From NCBI GenBank assembly GCA_946894095.1, contig OX335650.1:3782001-3846000 (forward strand): a stretch of DNA of 64,000 bases, given 5' to 3'. This DNA comes from Incurvaria masculella (Eukaryota; Arthropoda; Insecta; Lepidoptera; Incurvariidae). Position numbers and translations under genes: made by a program. This document shows, one piece after another, positions 44,347 to 55,086 of this stretch. The first letter of the stretch is position 1; every line of letters begins with the position of its first letter. A model generated the notes under the pieces. It ran no database searches. It was not told the DNA's origin and saw only the letters and a list, made by a program, of their open reading frames with translations.

Positions 44347-47300
44347 TGGCGACCCACGACCTCAGCCCGGACAAAGCTCGCCGTATTTTTGTTACCGATA
44401 AGACTTCGAAGACACAATTTCTGATCGACACAGGAGCCGACCTTTGTGTATTTCCTCGACACAAAATACGAGGACCGCGAGAAAAGTCCGCCTACGAACT
44501 TTCCGCGGCGAACAGCACGTCTATCGCCACATACGGCACCGTCGTACTTAACTTGGATCTGGGACTTCGACGAGACTTCGCTTGGAGATTTGTGGTAGCC
44601 GATGTTTCCAAACCCATCATCGGCATCGATTTCCTGGCCCATTACAACCTTCTCGTGGATCCACGCCGTCGATGCCTGTTAGATGGAACCACTAGTCTGA
44701 CTGCTCAAGGTCAAGCAGTAATGGGTGCAGTTTCTAGTGTAAAGACTATCTCCGGATCATCACATTTCCACGAGCTGCTCTCGACATACTCAGAGATAAC
44801 ACGGCCAGACGGAGCTCCCGAGCATATCAAACATTCAACAAAACATTTCATTGAAACGACACCCGGTCCCCCGGTGTCCCTCAAGCCGCGTCGTCTGGCT
44901 CCTGACAAATTGAAAGCGGCACAAAAGGAATTCAATGCCATGATACGCCTGGGGATCGCACGGCCTTCCAAAAGTTGCTGGGCCTCCCCATTGCATATGG
45001 TACCTAAATCAGGCGACGAATGGAGGCCTTGTGGCGACTACCGAGGGTTGAACGCGAGAACGAAGCCTGATTCATATCCTGTACGTCACATACAAGACTT
45101 TTCACACGCACTACAAGGAAAAACTATATTTTCTACAGTCGATCTAGTCCGTGCATTTAACCAGATACCCATCGCCGAGCAAGACATTCCAAAAACGGCA
45201 ATAACAACACCATTTGGCCTTTTCGAATTCACCTTTATGACCTTCGGACTGCGTAATGCCGCGCAAACGTTCCAGCGTTTCATCGATGAAGTACTGCAAG
45301 GCTTGGACTTCTGCTACGCCTACATCGACGACATTTTAATAGCTTCAACGTCCCCAGAAGAACATCTCAAACACCTGGACATACTTTTTCAACGTCTCAA
45401 GGAGTACGGAGTTGTCATAAATCCGTCAAAATGCAACTTCGGAAGAGCAGAAGTCAAATTCCTTGGATACTTGGTATCAGAAAATGGTACACGACCACTT
45501 CCTGATAAAGTGGAAGCAATCCAAACGTACCCAATACCAACTAATATTAAAAAATTACGTCAGTTCCTGGGTATGTTAAATTTCTACCGGAGGTTCATAC
45601 CAAAAGCAGCAGAACTGCAAGGCCCGCTGAATGATCTCCTCAAAGGTAATTTAAAGGGTCAGGCCCCAATCAATTGGACCACTGAAACTAGGGGAGTATT
45701 CGAGGCCTGCAAAGAAAGTCTCGTACAAGCCGCGCTGCTAAGCCACCCAAAAATTGACGCTCCCCTGGCTATATTCTGTGATGCTTCTGATTATTCCATT
45801 GGCGCAGCTTTACACCAACGTGTCAAGGAGCAGTGGCAGCCCTTGGCGTTTTTCTCGAAGAAACTTTCACCTGCAGAGACCAAGTATGGAGCCTATGATA
45901 GGGAACTACTTGCCATATATCTCTCAATTAAGTATTTTCGCCATATGGTTGAAGGACGTTCGTTCACTGTATTTACCGATCAGAAGCCTCTTATCCATGC
46001 CTTTAAGCAGAAACCGGATAAATGTTCTCCGCGGCAGTTCCGACACCTGGACTTTATCGGCCAATTTACCACCGATATAAGGCACATATCTGGGAAGGAC
46101 AATGTGGTAGCCGACGCCTTGTCACGGATAGAAGAACTGTCCCAAACCATCAACTTCGAAGAGCTGGCGTTATCTCAGCACTCAAATGAAGAGCTGAAGA
46201 CATATCTACGGGAAGGATCTGCTTTGCAACTTAAACAAGTGCTGATACCTGGCACCACCGTAGCTGTCTTTTGCGACGTCTCCACGCCAACAGCAAGACC
46301 ATTTTTGACTCCATCTTTTCGAAGAACAGCATTTAACACAATTCATCAGCTGTCACACCCTGGCATCAAGTCTTCAGTGAAGCTCGTCACTCAACGTTAT
46401 GTCTGGCCATCTGTCAAGTCGGACTGTAGACAGTGGGCTCGCAGCTGCATCGAATGCCAGAAAGCGAAGATATCCAGACACGTATCGTCTCCTCGGGGTG
46501 TGTTCACATCACCTTCAGCCAGATTTGAGCATGTCCATATCGACATTATTGTCATGCCGTACTCCGAGGGCTATCGATACTGTCTGACCTGCGTCGACCG
46601 ATTCACGCGTTGGCCTGAAGCTATCCCAATCGAAAACCAAGAAGCACCTACTGTTGCACGTGCATTCTACGATAACTGGATCGCACGTTACGGCACGCCT
46701 CTGCGCATTACAACAGACCAAGGCACACAATTTATGTCCCACCTGTTCAAGCAGCTCAGCAGCTTGACAGGTTCGACCCAAATAAGAACCACAGCATACC
46801 ACCCAGCTGCAAACGGAATGGTTGAGCGTTTCCATAGACAATTAAAATCAGCTATTAAGTGTCACAACAACACTCGCTGGACCGAAGTTCTTCCGACGGT
46901 TCTACTTGGAATTCGTTCGGCCTGGAAAGAAGACTTACAAGCTACATCAGCAGAACTTCTCTATGGGGAAACAATTCGTTTGCCGGGCGAATTTCTCTCT
47001 CCTTGCTCCACATCTCAAGAAGCAGGGGAGCCAGCAGAGTTCATAAAACACCTGAGAAAAAAAATGGGAGAATTACGTCCAGTGGTTGCATCTCAACATG
47101 GCCAAAAGAATACCTTCGTATTCAAAGATCTTGCCACGACTGGGCATGTCTTTGTTAGATGCGATGGACAACAAGGACCACTGCAGCATCCTTATAATGG
47201 ACCTTTCTCCGTCATCAGCAGGAACGACAAGACTTTTGTCATTCGAATCCGTAACCGAGATGTCACAATTTCAATCGACCGCCTGAAGCCAGCCTTCATA

Positions 47301-47459
47301 ATGCCTGAAGAGCACACCACGGAGGCTCCAGTCAGTTCCACCAGTCCAGAGGAAAGCGATCAACAGAAAACCACCAACAAAACAGATGCAGAACGTCCAG
47401 CAACGAGAGCCGGCCGTCGGGTTCGGTTTCCAGATCGTCTGCAAGCTGGTTACTCGTGA
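44256..47459 (+). CDS. Pol polyprotein (PR-RT-RNaseH-IN) of the Ty3/gypsy element
   Basis: A 1067-codon open frame without stops. Protease: [13 protein letters not shown] with catalytic Asp near residue 58. Reverse transcriptase: [24 protein letters not shown] and YIDDILIAS (near residue 356). RNase [17 protein letters not shown] (near 508), then [14 protein letters not shown]. Integrase: a His/Cys zinc domain with HQLSHPG and CIECQKAKI (about 695-740), then the Asp of HIDIIVMP, the Asp of ITTDQGTQF, and Glu 35 residues later in NGMVERFH, a D,D(35)E triad. The C-terminal part has SIDRLKPAF and ends [17 protein letters not shown]. No chromodomain or envelope is evident. The start codon is not used if Pol is made by frameshift from Gag. 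All key residues are present, so it may be active. Confidence 0.95.
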   Translation: MLVPLEIWQQRKKMRTTLQSDLGKLCGQSLMATHDLSPDKARRIFVTDKTSKTQFLIDTGADLCVFPRHKIRGPREKSAYELSAANSTSIATYGTVVLNLDLGLRRDFAWRFVVADVSKPIIGIDFLAHYNLLVDPRRRCLLDGTTSLTAQGQAVMGAVSSVKTISGSSHFHELLSTYSEITRPDGAPEHIKHSTKHFIETTPGPPVSLKPRRLAPDKLKAAQKEFNAMIRLGIARPSKSCWASPLHMVPKSGDEWRPCGDYRGLNARTKPDSYPVRHIQDFSHALQGKTIFSTVDLVRAFNQIPIAEQDIPKTAITTPFGLFEFTFMTFGLRNAAQTFQRFIDEVLQGLDFCYAYIDDILIASTSPEEHLKHLDILFQRLKEYGVVINPSKCNFGRAEVKFLGYLVSENGTRPLPDKVEAIQTYPIPTNIKKLRQFLGMLNFYRRFIPKAAELQGPLNDLLKGNLKGQAPINWTTETRGVFEACKESLVQAALLSHPKIDAPLAIFCDASDYSIGAALHQRVKEQWQPLAFFSKKLSPAETKYGAYDRELLAIYLSIKYFRHMVEGRSFTVFTDQKPLIHAFKQKPDKCSPRQFRHLDFIGQFTTDIRHISGKDNVVADALSRIEELSQTINFEELALSQHSNEELKTYLREGSALQLKQVLIPGTTVAVFCDVSTPTARPFLTPSFRRTAFNTIHQLSHPGIKSSVKLVTQRYVWPSVKSDCRQWARSCIECQKAKISRHVSSPRGVFTSPSARFEHVHIDIIVMPYSEGYRYCLTCVDRFTRWPEAIPIENQEAPTVARAFYDNWIARYGTPLRITTDQGTQFMSHLFKQLSSLTGSTQIRTTAYHPAANGMVERFHRQLKSAIKCHNNTRWTEVLPTVLLGIRSAWKEDLQATSAELLYGETIRLPGEFLSPCSTSQEAGEPAEFIKHLRKKMGELRPVVASQHGQKNTFVFKDLATTGHVFVRCDGQQGPLQHPYNGPFSVISRNDKTFVIRIRNRDVTISIDRLKPAFIMPEEHTTEAPVSSTSPEESDQQKTTNKTDAERPATRAGRRVRFPDRLQAGYS

Positions 47460-47474
47460 TCTAGCTCGATCACT

Positions 47475-47484
47475 GGCAGGGGGG
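47475..47484 (+). other. Polypurine tract
   Basis: GGCAGGGGGG lies immediately upstream of the 3' LTR, separated from it by TAC; it would prime plus-strand synthesis. Confidence 0.75.
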
Positions 47485-47487
47485 TAC

Positions 47488-47706
47488 TGTGGGGGCTTCG
47501 TGCCTCCACTACCTGCTACCAGACCGATCCTTCAACATCTGGCCACATGGCATGCGGCCAGGCAGTGAGAGTTCGTCGCCGGTCGACTCAACACGACTCC
47601 GGACAAACGCGTAAAATACATTGTACAATCATATATCAAATCGTCAACAAATATAACAATAAATATATAATACCGTAAACTGTGTTCAGCATCATTCAAA
47701 CCCACA
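47488..47706 (+). repeat. 3' LTR
   Basis: It matches the 5' LTR at every position checked. It is followed directly by the CCCT duplication at 47707-47710. Confidence 0.95.
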
Positions 47707-48046
47707 CCCTGTACGGACCTTGGTAGGGAGCCGTGAGGGAACGCTTTATTTCGTTTCTGATGAACACGTGCGAGCACGTACGCAGGTCGCTGTGAACGAA
47801 CGTTTTTCTTTCACCGTGGGCCGTTCTGGGAGATGGGTTCAGCGATTCGAGTGTGGTGGTTAGGCGTTGTACATAGTCGGCGTCTAAACTTTGTGATTGC
47901 CTGTCCGGCGTCTGGCTGTCTGCCTGTCCGCATTTCTCAACCGATTCTCGTGATATTTTGTGAGCTGCATAACGCTGTTCCTCCGTACCCTTTCTTCCTT
48001 CGCTCAACGCAGAATAGGGGGAAGAGAACAAATTCACAGTCGACAT
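47707..48046 (-). pseudogene. Older Ty3/gypsy pol, upstream part (interrupted element)
   Basis: On the minus strand this reads HGERKTFVHSDLRTCSHVFI and TAPYQGPYRV and then meets the younger element. Joined conceptually across the insertion it continues in the same frame into the piece at 43135-42824. It is the integrase C-terminal region of an older, mostly deleted Ty3/gypsy element of a different lineage from the inserted one; the catalytic domains are gone. Confidence 0.8.
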
Positions 48047-48300
48047 TCAAGAAATAAGAACTCACCGGTCCTGTAGATCCTTAGTCTATAGGGTCGGTAA
48101 ACAATGGAATGAGCTCCCTTCTGAGGTATTTCCTCCAAATTACCCCCTGGGGTCCTTTAAACGTGGTGTGAAGAAGCACCTGGCCGGCCGGCTTGGCTTT
48201 CGCAGCCCCCCTGAATATTCGAAAACCCATGGGCGTCGTCGGGCACCTTTAGGTCCTGGCGTACGCCATATGCCGCGCTTAACATAAAAAAAAACATTTT
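48047..48300 (+). pseudogene. R6 LINE: C-terminus of reverse transcriptase ORF and 3' UTR
   Basis: The plus frame gives VGKQWNELPSEVFPPNYPLG followed by SFKRGVKKHLAGRLGF and a stop before an A-rich tail at about 48290. The pattern trp-asn-x-leu-pro-x-x-val-phe is the standard end of ORF2 in several insect LINE clades. Other copies lie at 2340 and 58845. 5'-truncated. Confidence 0.75.
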
Positions 48301-48789
48301 GTATTAAATAATTTAGGTGTCTTCCGTGAGTTGACTTTGCCAGTCTTTTAATTCAAACCATCTATCACTTCCACGCATCGATGTGTGTATAAGGTACGCA
48401 AGTCGCAAAACATAAATAAATATCACCTAACGGAAGCTGCAGAGGAATCCGCTAGTAAAAACAAGCCGACCCTATCCGCCGCCCCTGCTATTTCCGTTGT
48501 TTGTATGTACCCAAACAGTTGCGCGTCACTGTACTCGGTCTAATTCACTTCGGTGCCGGAGCTATTTTTAAACTCTGCTCCCGTAGGTTCCTAATTCCCG
48601 CGGGATGCACGCTTCGATAAATCAGATGACTCTACCTACGACATGCAAAGCGCACACTTGAAATGTAAATAGAAAGCCAGATGCGTTTTTATCTGTAGGT
48701 ACGTTTAATTCGGACCAATGGGAAACGTTTCTTGTGATTTGTTTTCGTATTTTTTTTAAATAGATTTATTATTCATAGGCTAGCAGCTT
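48301..48789. other. Intron sequence, nothing recognised
   Basis: AT-rich sequence with no supported exon. Confidence 0.4.
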
Positions 48790-49063
48790 AAAAAACCGGC
48801 CAAGTGCGAGCCGGACTCGCACACGAAAGGTTCCGTACCATCGTACAAGAGTTAACATAAAATAATCACGTTTATTGTATGGGACCCCCCTTTAATTATT
48901 ATATTTTGTTATATTACCTATTTGTTGTTAAAGCGGCATAAATACACACTCTGTTAAAATTTAAGCTGCCTACCTATTACGGTTCATGAGATACAGCCCT
49001 GTGACGGACAGACGGACGGACGGACGGACAGACGGACCGACAGCGGAGGCTTAGTAATAGGGT
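48790..49063 (+). mobile_element. R2 dispersed repeat, copy 8, 3'-truncated
   Basis: It runs from AAAACCGGCCAAGTGCGAGC to GGCTTAGTAATAGGGTTC; the CTTTGGGTACGG end is missing. The GGAC run is extended with GACAGAC units. Confidence 0.85.
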
Positions 49064-49710
49064 TCATTCACTGGGTAGACTGCTCCAAGATTCTACTACT
49101 CTGTTGGCAAGAAAGTGTCGTCGAGGGTTCTGCTTCGACCGATTGTGATACATCTTTTTAAGTTCCAATTTCGATTTGAAAAGATTCGGTCAATCGACTA
49201 AAAAGTTCCAGATGGCGGCCATTTTTTAAATCTGACATCAGATTTGTATTGTTTGACCACGGAATCATTCAGATTTCGATTTTGAAAAGATTCTATTCAT
49301 GTTGATCGAAGTTTGTATTTGTATTTATTAATCCTCCTTTGGGACGCATGGAACACTTAATCGTCAAACATTTACAATTACAATTAAATACAATTAGAAT
49401 TAATGCATAAAAAGTTCATTATTTGTCAATATCATGGCAAGAGGCTCACTTTGTAATAATCTATAACTACACTTACATTTTACAAAATCAGCAATGCTAG
49501 CATAAAATTGCTGTGGATGGAAAAATCAGTAGTTTCTTTGCGGATTGTTCTTTACTGGTAGATCGTTGAATGATCCGTTTTTGACGTAACTTAGTGTAGT
49601 TTGACTACCAAAAAAGTTGAAAGAAAAGAAAATGAAATTAGGTCCACTAACTAAAAGGTTCAAAATGGCGGCCACTTCCTGACATCACATTCATTATTCT
49701 GTGACCACAG
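49064..49710. other. Intron sequence with a short R5 tail
   Basis: R5 sequence at about 49530-49640 includes AGTAGTTTCTTTGCGGATTG, GTAGTTTGACTACCAAAAAA and a GAAATGAAAT-like tail. It ends about 70 bp before the next exon. Confidence 0.55.
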
Positions 49711-49887
49711 GAAACTCTGGCGCGCTCGTCGCTCGAGACGCAGAAGCTGGAGTTGCTGTCGAAGCTGAGCGAGGCGCGGCTGCGCGCGGCCGAGCGCGGC
49801 CTGCTCGAGCGCTCGCCTCCCCCTCCCCCTCCCGCCGCCGCCGCCGCGTCGGTCTCCGCGCACCTGCCGCACCCGCCGCCGCCTAGG
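49711..49887 (+). CDS. Liprin-beta: Liprin-beta exon: end of coiled coil and proline linker
   Basis: The exon is 59 whole codons between GACCACAG and GTGCGT. It opens ETLARSSLETQKLELLSKLS, equivalent to the vertebrate ser-leu-glu-thr-gln-lys-leu-asp-leu-met stretch that follows the first coiled-coil exon. Helical sequence continues for about 15 residues, then gives way to a low-complexity Pro/Ala run (PPPPPPAAAAASVSAHLPHP). In vertebrates the coiled coil extends much further at this point. The next recognised exon is already linker, so the insect coil appears shortened unless exons were missed in 49888-51337. Splice phases at both ends are 0 and fit both neighbours. Confidence 0.87.
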
Positions 49888-50109
49888 GTGCGTCAACGGC
49901 CTCTTAACTTCATCCAAGATATACTAGCCTTATTGTCTTTGGTTTACATAGAAACAGTTATCTCTAGTTTACATGGAACTCTCCCGTCCCACTCAATAAG
50001 CACCTCCATAAACTGGGAATAACATATAGCCCTCTATGCCTTGGCTGCATGGAGGCAACAGACAACCGCCCATATACTGTTGGAGTGTGGGGGGCCCATT
50101 CAGGTAAAA

Positions 50110-50497
50110 GTGAGTTCTAGTTCTGTACCCGAAGTCTCAGTTGTCACCTAAATTGGCGTAAACGGCCAACCGATCGACTGGCGTTTTCAAATGTATGGAG
50201 AAATTGAAGAGCGCGCGCAGTGGGCGTTAAGCGAACTACCATTTGCGAGTCCGAGTTTGATTTGACAGCTTACTCAACGTTGCCGTAAATACGTCGACGT
50301 TGCCGTTTACGTCGACTCTGCATTTTCATACAAATCGGAAGTCCGAGTTTGACTTTGACAGCTTGAAGAAGTAAAACCACAGAATATCCTGTTAAAACTT
50401 GTATGGAGTTTGACGTTTTTACGGAACTTTAAAGTTACGAAAACGCCAATTTAGGTGAGAACTGAGACTACCGGCTCAGTGCTAAATATCAACTCAC
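50110..50497. mobile_element. 388-bp MITE with about 55-bp inverted ends
   Basis: The left end GTGAGTTCTAGTTCTGTACC ... AGTCTCAGTTGTCACCTAAATTGGCGT (shown in two parts) is mirrored by the right end ACGCCAATTTAGGTGAGAAC ... AACTCAC. It is non-coding and lies in the intron 220 bp after the exon ending at 49887. Confidence 0.7.
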
Positions 50498-51337
50498 TTT
50501 TTAAATAGGTCATGTTTTCACACTTCTTCAACGCCGTTTTGGTTTGGTAAACATCTGGTTTACCTTACGAAGGGGCTGGAAGGTAAAATAACAATTCCAT
50601 TATTTAAATAATAATATTTTTTCCACCTACTTGTAGGTTAACTCACTCCCGAGCTCGAACTCAGTTTTTCGAATTGGGCCCCCAGTAGTGTGGCCGATCA
50701 ACGGGCGCGGACTCTGGGAGCATTGGGATTCCTCCCAGAGGCCTGCAGGAGTTTTAAAACCTGCTGGACTTCTAGGCCGAGCTAGGATTGCTCACATTGT
50801 CACCCCTGCTACACACAATTACCTCTCTTTAGTAGTAGGTTTAGCAAGTAACATTTGTTATAATAACTAACTAACTCGCTTTGCTGCTGCTGTCATGTCA
50901 AGTGTCAACATCCCATCACAGAAGAGACTATACTGATATTATTTTTAATTTCTAACCTCAAAATGTCTCGAGATTTTTTTTTATTTTCCTCAATGAATGT
51001 TAATGTTTACCTCCAGAATCACCTCACCAAGTAACGAGTCCGTTTTGCAGAATCATAGATACTTAGAATAGATTTGCGAATTTATGAAGAAAATTATGGT
51101 TACTCTATTAATTTTATACGACATAATATGTAAAATTCCAGTTGTGGCGGCTGGAAAAGTTGGCAACCCTGACTCTATGGTTATTATAACTGACATTGCA
51201 AAGCACATACAGATCTGCTGTACTTGTTTGTACAATTACCAATTTGTGACCAAAGTCTAATTCGAATCATATAAATAATGCCTTAATATGTTGCAAGTAT
51301 GCGTTATAGAGTGTGCGTTGTGTTGCGACGTGTGCAG
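50498..51337. other. Intron sequence, nothing recognised
   Basis: The stretch is AT-rich with a TGCGACGTGTGCAG acceptor at its end. A search by eye for extra coiled-coil exons found none. Confidence 0.45.
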
Positions 51338-51497
51338 ACGCCGCCGGCGAACTACGGGCGGCAGATCGAGCGCAACGCGCACGCGTACTCGTCGCTTCCG
51401 CGCGCCGCGCACGCGCCCGACGCGCGCGCCGTCGCCTTCGGTAAACAACACAACATGGTGGTGGCGCGCGGCCGTGGACACTCGGTGCCCAACCTAG
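51338..51497 (+). CDS. Liprin-beta: Liprin-beta exon: linker with conserved SVPNL motif
   Basis: The exon starts in phase 0 (TPPANYGRQIERNAHAYSSL), is Ala/Arg-rich, and ends GKQHNMVVARGRGHSVPNL plus one base of a split codon before GTCTCT at 51498. Joined to the next exon it reads SVPNLAEKEEV, equivalent to the vertebrate ser-ala-pro-asn-leu-ala-glu-thr-glu-lys motif after the gly-arg-gly-phe-phe-lys segment. A second donor, GTAAAC at 51441, has the same phase and would remove 19 residues including the conserved motif. An alternative isoform is therefore possible. Without splicing the frame stops at 51527-51529. Confidence 0.87.
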
Positions 51498-53164
51498 GTC
51501 TCTCTCGCTCCCCCTCGCCTTCGCCCTAGCTCCGCGCAACCAGCTTGACCCGCCTCACCCTCCCCTCCCCCCCCCCTCTCCCCGCTCCGCCTAGACAAGA
51601 CTGATGCTAACCGAGGCACCTGTTACGTTATAGCCTAGCTCATACGACGCATGGGTTTGGTGGGTCTCTATCACCAATTTCTTAGTCGCTACGCAATTCA
51701 GACGCCATGCGACTCGATCGCCACGCGACTTAGACGCTGTGCGGCTCGGCCACCACTCAACTTCCGGACTATACTTTCTACTCGTGCCTGATTGTGGTCA
51801 TGCTAACATGTTTTGAACCTTTTTTGTACCTTGCTTTTATTCAAAATAGGTTTGTAGTTCTTTTTATGACCACAATCTCAACATCCACACATGCTAAATC
51901 AACTTTAAAAGACTCGTGTCAGCAAGAAATTATAGTTTAGAGAGAAAATACCGCCAGTTTAGAGTAGACAGGTTTATTGAGTGGCGACTTATGAGTCGTG
52001 CGACCTCCGAGTCCAAGCGCGGCTTCAGAGCCTTGTGGTGGTGGAGCCACGCGGTGTAAGAAATTGGCGACGGAGAAGTAGAACAAACATTTGTATGAAA
52101 AATTTTTTTTTTAAGTTGATCAATACATTTCTGTCAACAATATTTGCAACTTCATGCAACACCACCCTCAATATTTTAGTCGGCGTTGTTTCGATCTGAC
52201 ATATTGCAGTCATTGAGCAGGAATGCGATCAGGCCTTTCGTTAGTCAATCGTCGTAGCTTGATCTTATCAGTTTCCGGTTCTCATTCAAACTAGAAAAAG
52301 AAAAAAAATCGATGCAAGTTTGGTCACTATTTGGTGTTTAATGTTGTTACATCGGAAATAGAAACTAATCTCCAATTTGACACCTACCTATTGACGTGGG
52401 CCTTGTAGTGAAAGGGGTTTGTAAATTCTTTCTCTCTCCAGTGTATTGACGTGACAATACATGGCCTGACACCCATTGCAAGTAAATTCCTCTAAAAGCG
52501 AAGACAGTAATGCGGCGCGATACCATTTTAGTCATCGACGACAGAAAAGTGAGCCGGGCCGATAATGGAGTTACTGTAGATTTATTCTGCCAACGCAAAT
52601 ATGAAAGATAGGAATACAGGATATCACTAGTTATCTACCGGAGTATCAAAATGGCCTACATTAGAAGTAAATTTTAAATTACAACCTAAATTATTAACAT
52701 ACAAATCATTATATGGGTGCCTTAATTGCAAACATATTGCCTCTGACACATTTGGATTGTATAAAATGTGACTTTAGTACGTTTTCAGTTAGAATTAGAG
52801 TCTTACTTTGGGCTTAGAACACGCACAGTCGTATTCAGAGAGCACCTGTCAAAATTTAGTACGAGCTTAACACCGAACTAACCATACAAAAACCGGTTTA
52901 GTCCGGTGGATTAAAGTTCCGCCCACTCTGAACACAGCTGTTAGTGTGGAAGGATCAGTCCACACCATCGTCTGGGATATCCTGATTGCATACCAAAAGA
53001 TTAAAAGTGCACTGGTTATGAGGTAGATGGTGGTACATTTTGTTTATTCACTCAGTCTTCTGTCTAGAAGTACACACACTCTTGGATTCGTCCATTTTCA
53101 AAGACGATGTACAAAACACAATTGATCATGTGAAATCGGACTGGCGGTATGATTAGTTTTTTTA
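51498..53164. other. Intron sequence, one small repeat end
   Basis: Sequence at 52820-52945 ending GCCCACTCTGAACACAGCTG resembles the ends at 19.3 and 62.1 kb. A C-rich patch follows the exon to about 51595. Nothing else could be assigned. Confidence 0.4.
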
Positions 53165-53705
53165 TGCTACCTGACATAGATGGCTAATACCACACAACCA
53201 CCGATAGCCCAATACACCACATTCCCGAAGGAATTAGGGGCCATGCCAGGACTTCCCTTAATGAGCACGGCTACATTGAACTGGATGAAAAACAAGGACA
53301 ATTTTTCATTGCCGCTTCGACCATCTTTTCATCCAATGCGATGGTACCAACCGGACGGAAAAATGTGTTATGTAAACCCGTGAAGTTTCTTTGCGGGTTC
53401 TTCTTTACTGGGTTGATCGAATCCGCGGATCTTTGTGACGTAACTTGGTGTAGTTTGACTACCAAAAAGTTTAAACAAATGAAATGAAATGTAATAAAAC
53501 CTGGGCGGGCTTAAACACTACCAACTAGTAGGGGAAGGGGACCTACAGTTTTACATGGATTCCGAACCGTCGAGCAGATCGCATTCGTGACGAAATGCAC
53601 TTATCGAATTCGGAAAGAGAAAGACAGTGGTGCATGTCGGAATTGAACCCGGCCCGGGTACGCTAGGCCAGTCCCCGCGCCACTAGGCTACGAGCCGCTC
53701 TGTTA
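53165..53705 (-). mobile_element. R1 SINE with a tRNA-like head, split by R5
   Basis: On the minus strand the head (about 53700-53620) contains an A-box-like TAGCCTAGTGGCG and a B-box-like GGGTTCAATTCCG, typical of a tRNA-derived Pol III promoter. The R1 body follows (GGTTCGGAATCCATGTAAAA, GTAGGTCCCCTTCCCC, GGTTGGTACCATCGCATTGG, ATGCCAGGACTTCCC in opposite sense). An R5 tail at 53354-53495 interrupts the body at the GGTACCAACC box. Confidence 0.8.
53354..53495 (+). mobile_element. R5 non-LTR tail, copy 4, nested in R1
   Basis: GTAAACCCGTGAAGTTTCTT, TTGATCGAATCCGCGGATCT, a GTAGTTTGACTACCAAAAAG box, then an AAATGAAATGAAAT-type tail, all inside the R1 copy. Confidence 0.8.
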
Positions 53706-54404
53706 GTTAGTTATTGGATCTGCTTTAGAATGGTTGCTTTCAATCCACAAATGTTATGTTTTAAGTAGGTATACTAAAAAAACGTTTGTGACCACTAATT
53801 CAATACGCTCTGTAACTAGTGAGCACAGCAGTAATATTGAATGCATTCTAATGAACACTGAAAATTAATTAAAATATCACAACAATGACTATATGTTAAT
53901 TGATCATTAAAATAAATATATTACCTCGCTTTCGCCGCTGTCTACTTCATACCAGGTTTCCCGTAAGACACCTCAACCATCTGCCTGAACGCTTTCAATA
54001 ATTCACTTACTCCAAATAAGTCTGATTTTGGTTTCTCACTGCTCCCGCACCCGCACTCGCTCGCTTACATGCTGTATTTTGTTGTTCGAGCTCCATCCTA
54101 GTTAAATGGGGGAAACATGTAAATGAACATACTAATTTACAAGTAAGTGTTCATATTTAACTCTTATTTAATGGTGTTTTTTATATGTATAGTCTTGAAA
54201 CCTTTGCATGTTATATGTAAACAAGAAGAAAGATTTTGTAACCAGATAGATACCTTTCTACCATCAACCCTTCTAAACAGATTGTTTCGGGTTTAGCTCA
54301 AAAAACTTCAGGAATAGTAAGTATTTATTATTATCAGAAATAAGTCCATATTAAGCATAAATGTAAAATAGAAATCGGAATTCAAATTTGTGTTAGGTTT
54401 TTTT
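53706..54404. other. Intron sequence, nothing recognised
   Basis: AT-rich sequence with no supported gene or named repeat. Confidence 0.4.
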
Positions 54405-54700
54405 TTTATGCATCCTGACATGGTAGCTAAGACCACACAACTACTGTTATGATATTAGCCCAATACACCACATTCCCGAAGGAATTGGGTACCATACCAG
54501 GACCTTCCCTTTAAGAGCACGGCTTAACTGAACGAACAAATTTCCATTGGTGTGGTGGCACCAAACCGGGCGGGCTTAGCCCTACCACCTAGTAGGGGAA
54601 GGGGACCTACAGTTTTACATGGGTTGCGAACTTTGGAACAGCTCGCGTTCGTAATGGAATGCACTTATCCAACCTACACCACGAGCTGTACAAAACTGTA
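54405..54700 (-). mobile_element. R1 SINE (minus), near the next exon
   Basis: CATCCTGACATGGTAGCTAA, ATTCCCGAAGGAATTGGGTA, CCAGGACCTTCCC, CCTACCACCTAGTAGGGGAA and GACCTACAGTTTTACATGG appear in order. It ends near 54690, about 160 bp before the exon at 54855. Confidence 0.75.
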
Positions 54701-54854
54701 TTGAGTACTTCCTATTCCTGAAGTTTCATAAATGCTAACAAAGTATGTATGTATGGTTAACATATAATTAATACAACTTGAATCAACACATGCAATCAGG
54801 ACTACAATGGAACTGTTTCACAAAATCTCTTTTCTGCCGACTGCCACGTCACAG

Positions 54855-55086
54855 CCGAGAAGGAGGAGGTGATACCGTCGCGCGGCAGCCCGTCGCCGTC
54901 GCTGCGGGCCACGGGCGGGGGTGGGGGAGGGGGTGCGGGCGGCGCGTGGGCGCGGCTGACGCGCGCGGGCAGCAGCGCCGGCGCCGGCGGCGGCGGCGCG
55001 TGGCTCGAGGGCGGCGAACTGACGCGCGGTGGCGTCCGCGCCACCGCCATGCCGCGGCTGCAGCGCGACCATCAAACATACGTATG
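54855..55086 (+). CDS. Liprin-beta: Liprin-beta exon: linker before SAM1
   Basis: After CACGTCACAG the first two bases complete the Ala codon of SVPNLA. The exon encodes EKEEVIPSRGSPSPSLRATG, two Gly-rich runs, then WLEGGELTRGGVRATAMPRL and the start of the Trp that opens SAM1. The arg-gly-gly-x-arg-ala-thr-ala-x-pro-arg-leu block is conserved with vertebrate liprin-beta just before SAM1. It ends two bases into a codon before GTGAGA. Gly runs are encoded by repeated GGC/GGG codons, likely slippage-prone. Confidence 0.92.

Larger units (their letters stand above)
43132..47710 (+). mobile_element. Complete Ty3/gypsy-type LTR retrotransposon with target duplication
   Basis: A 4571-bp element (43136-47706) lies between CCCT target duplications at 43132-43135 and 47707-47710. 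The two 219-bp LTRs look identical on reading. It has a primer-binding site, gag, and an uninterrupted pol with protease, reverse transcriptase, RNase H and integrase; no envelope gene is present. Because the host sequence rejoins perfectly across the duplication, the insertion is a clean recent integrase-mediated event. It is transcribed in the same direction as liprin-beta and lies in its 41356-49711 intron. Confidence 0.95.

Noticed and set aside
51640..52080. Inverted repeat flanking 51.65-52.08 kb
   Set aside because: Only a short CCAATTTCTTA core could be aligned between the two sides, too little to call an element.
53620..53700. Functional tRNA gene on the minus strand
   Set aside because: A and B boxes are present, but they form the head of an R1 SINE copy, and no intact acceptor stem was seen.
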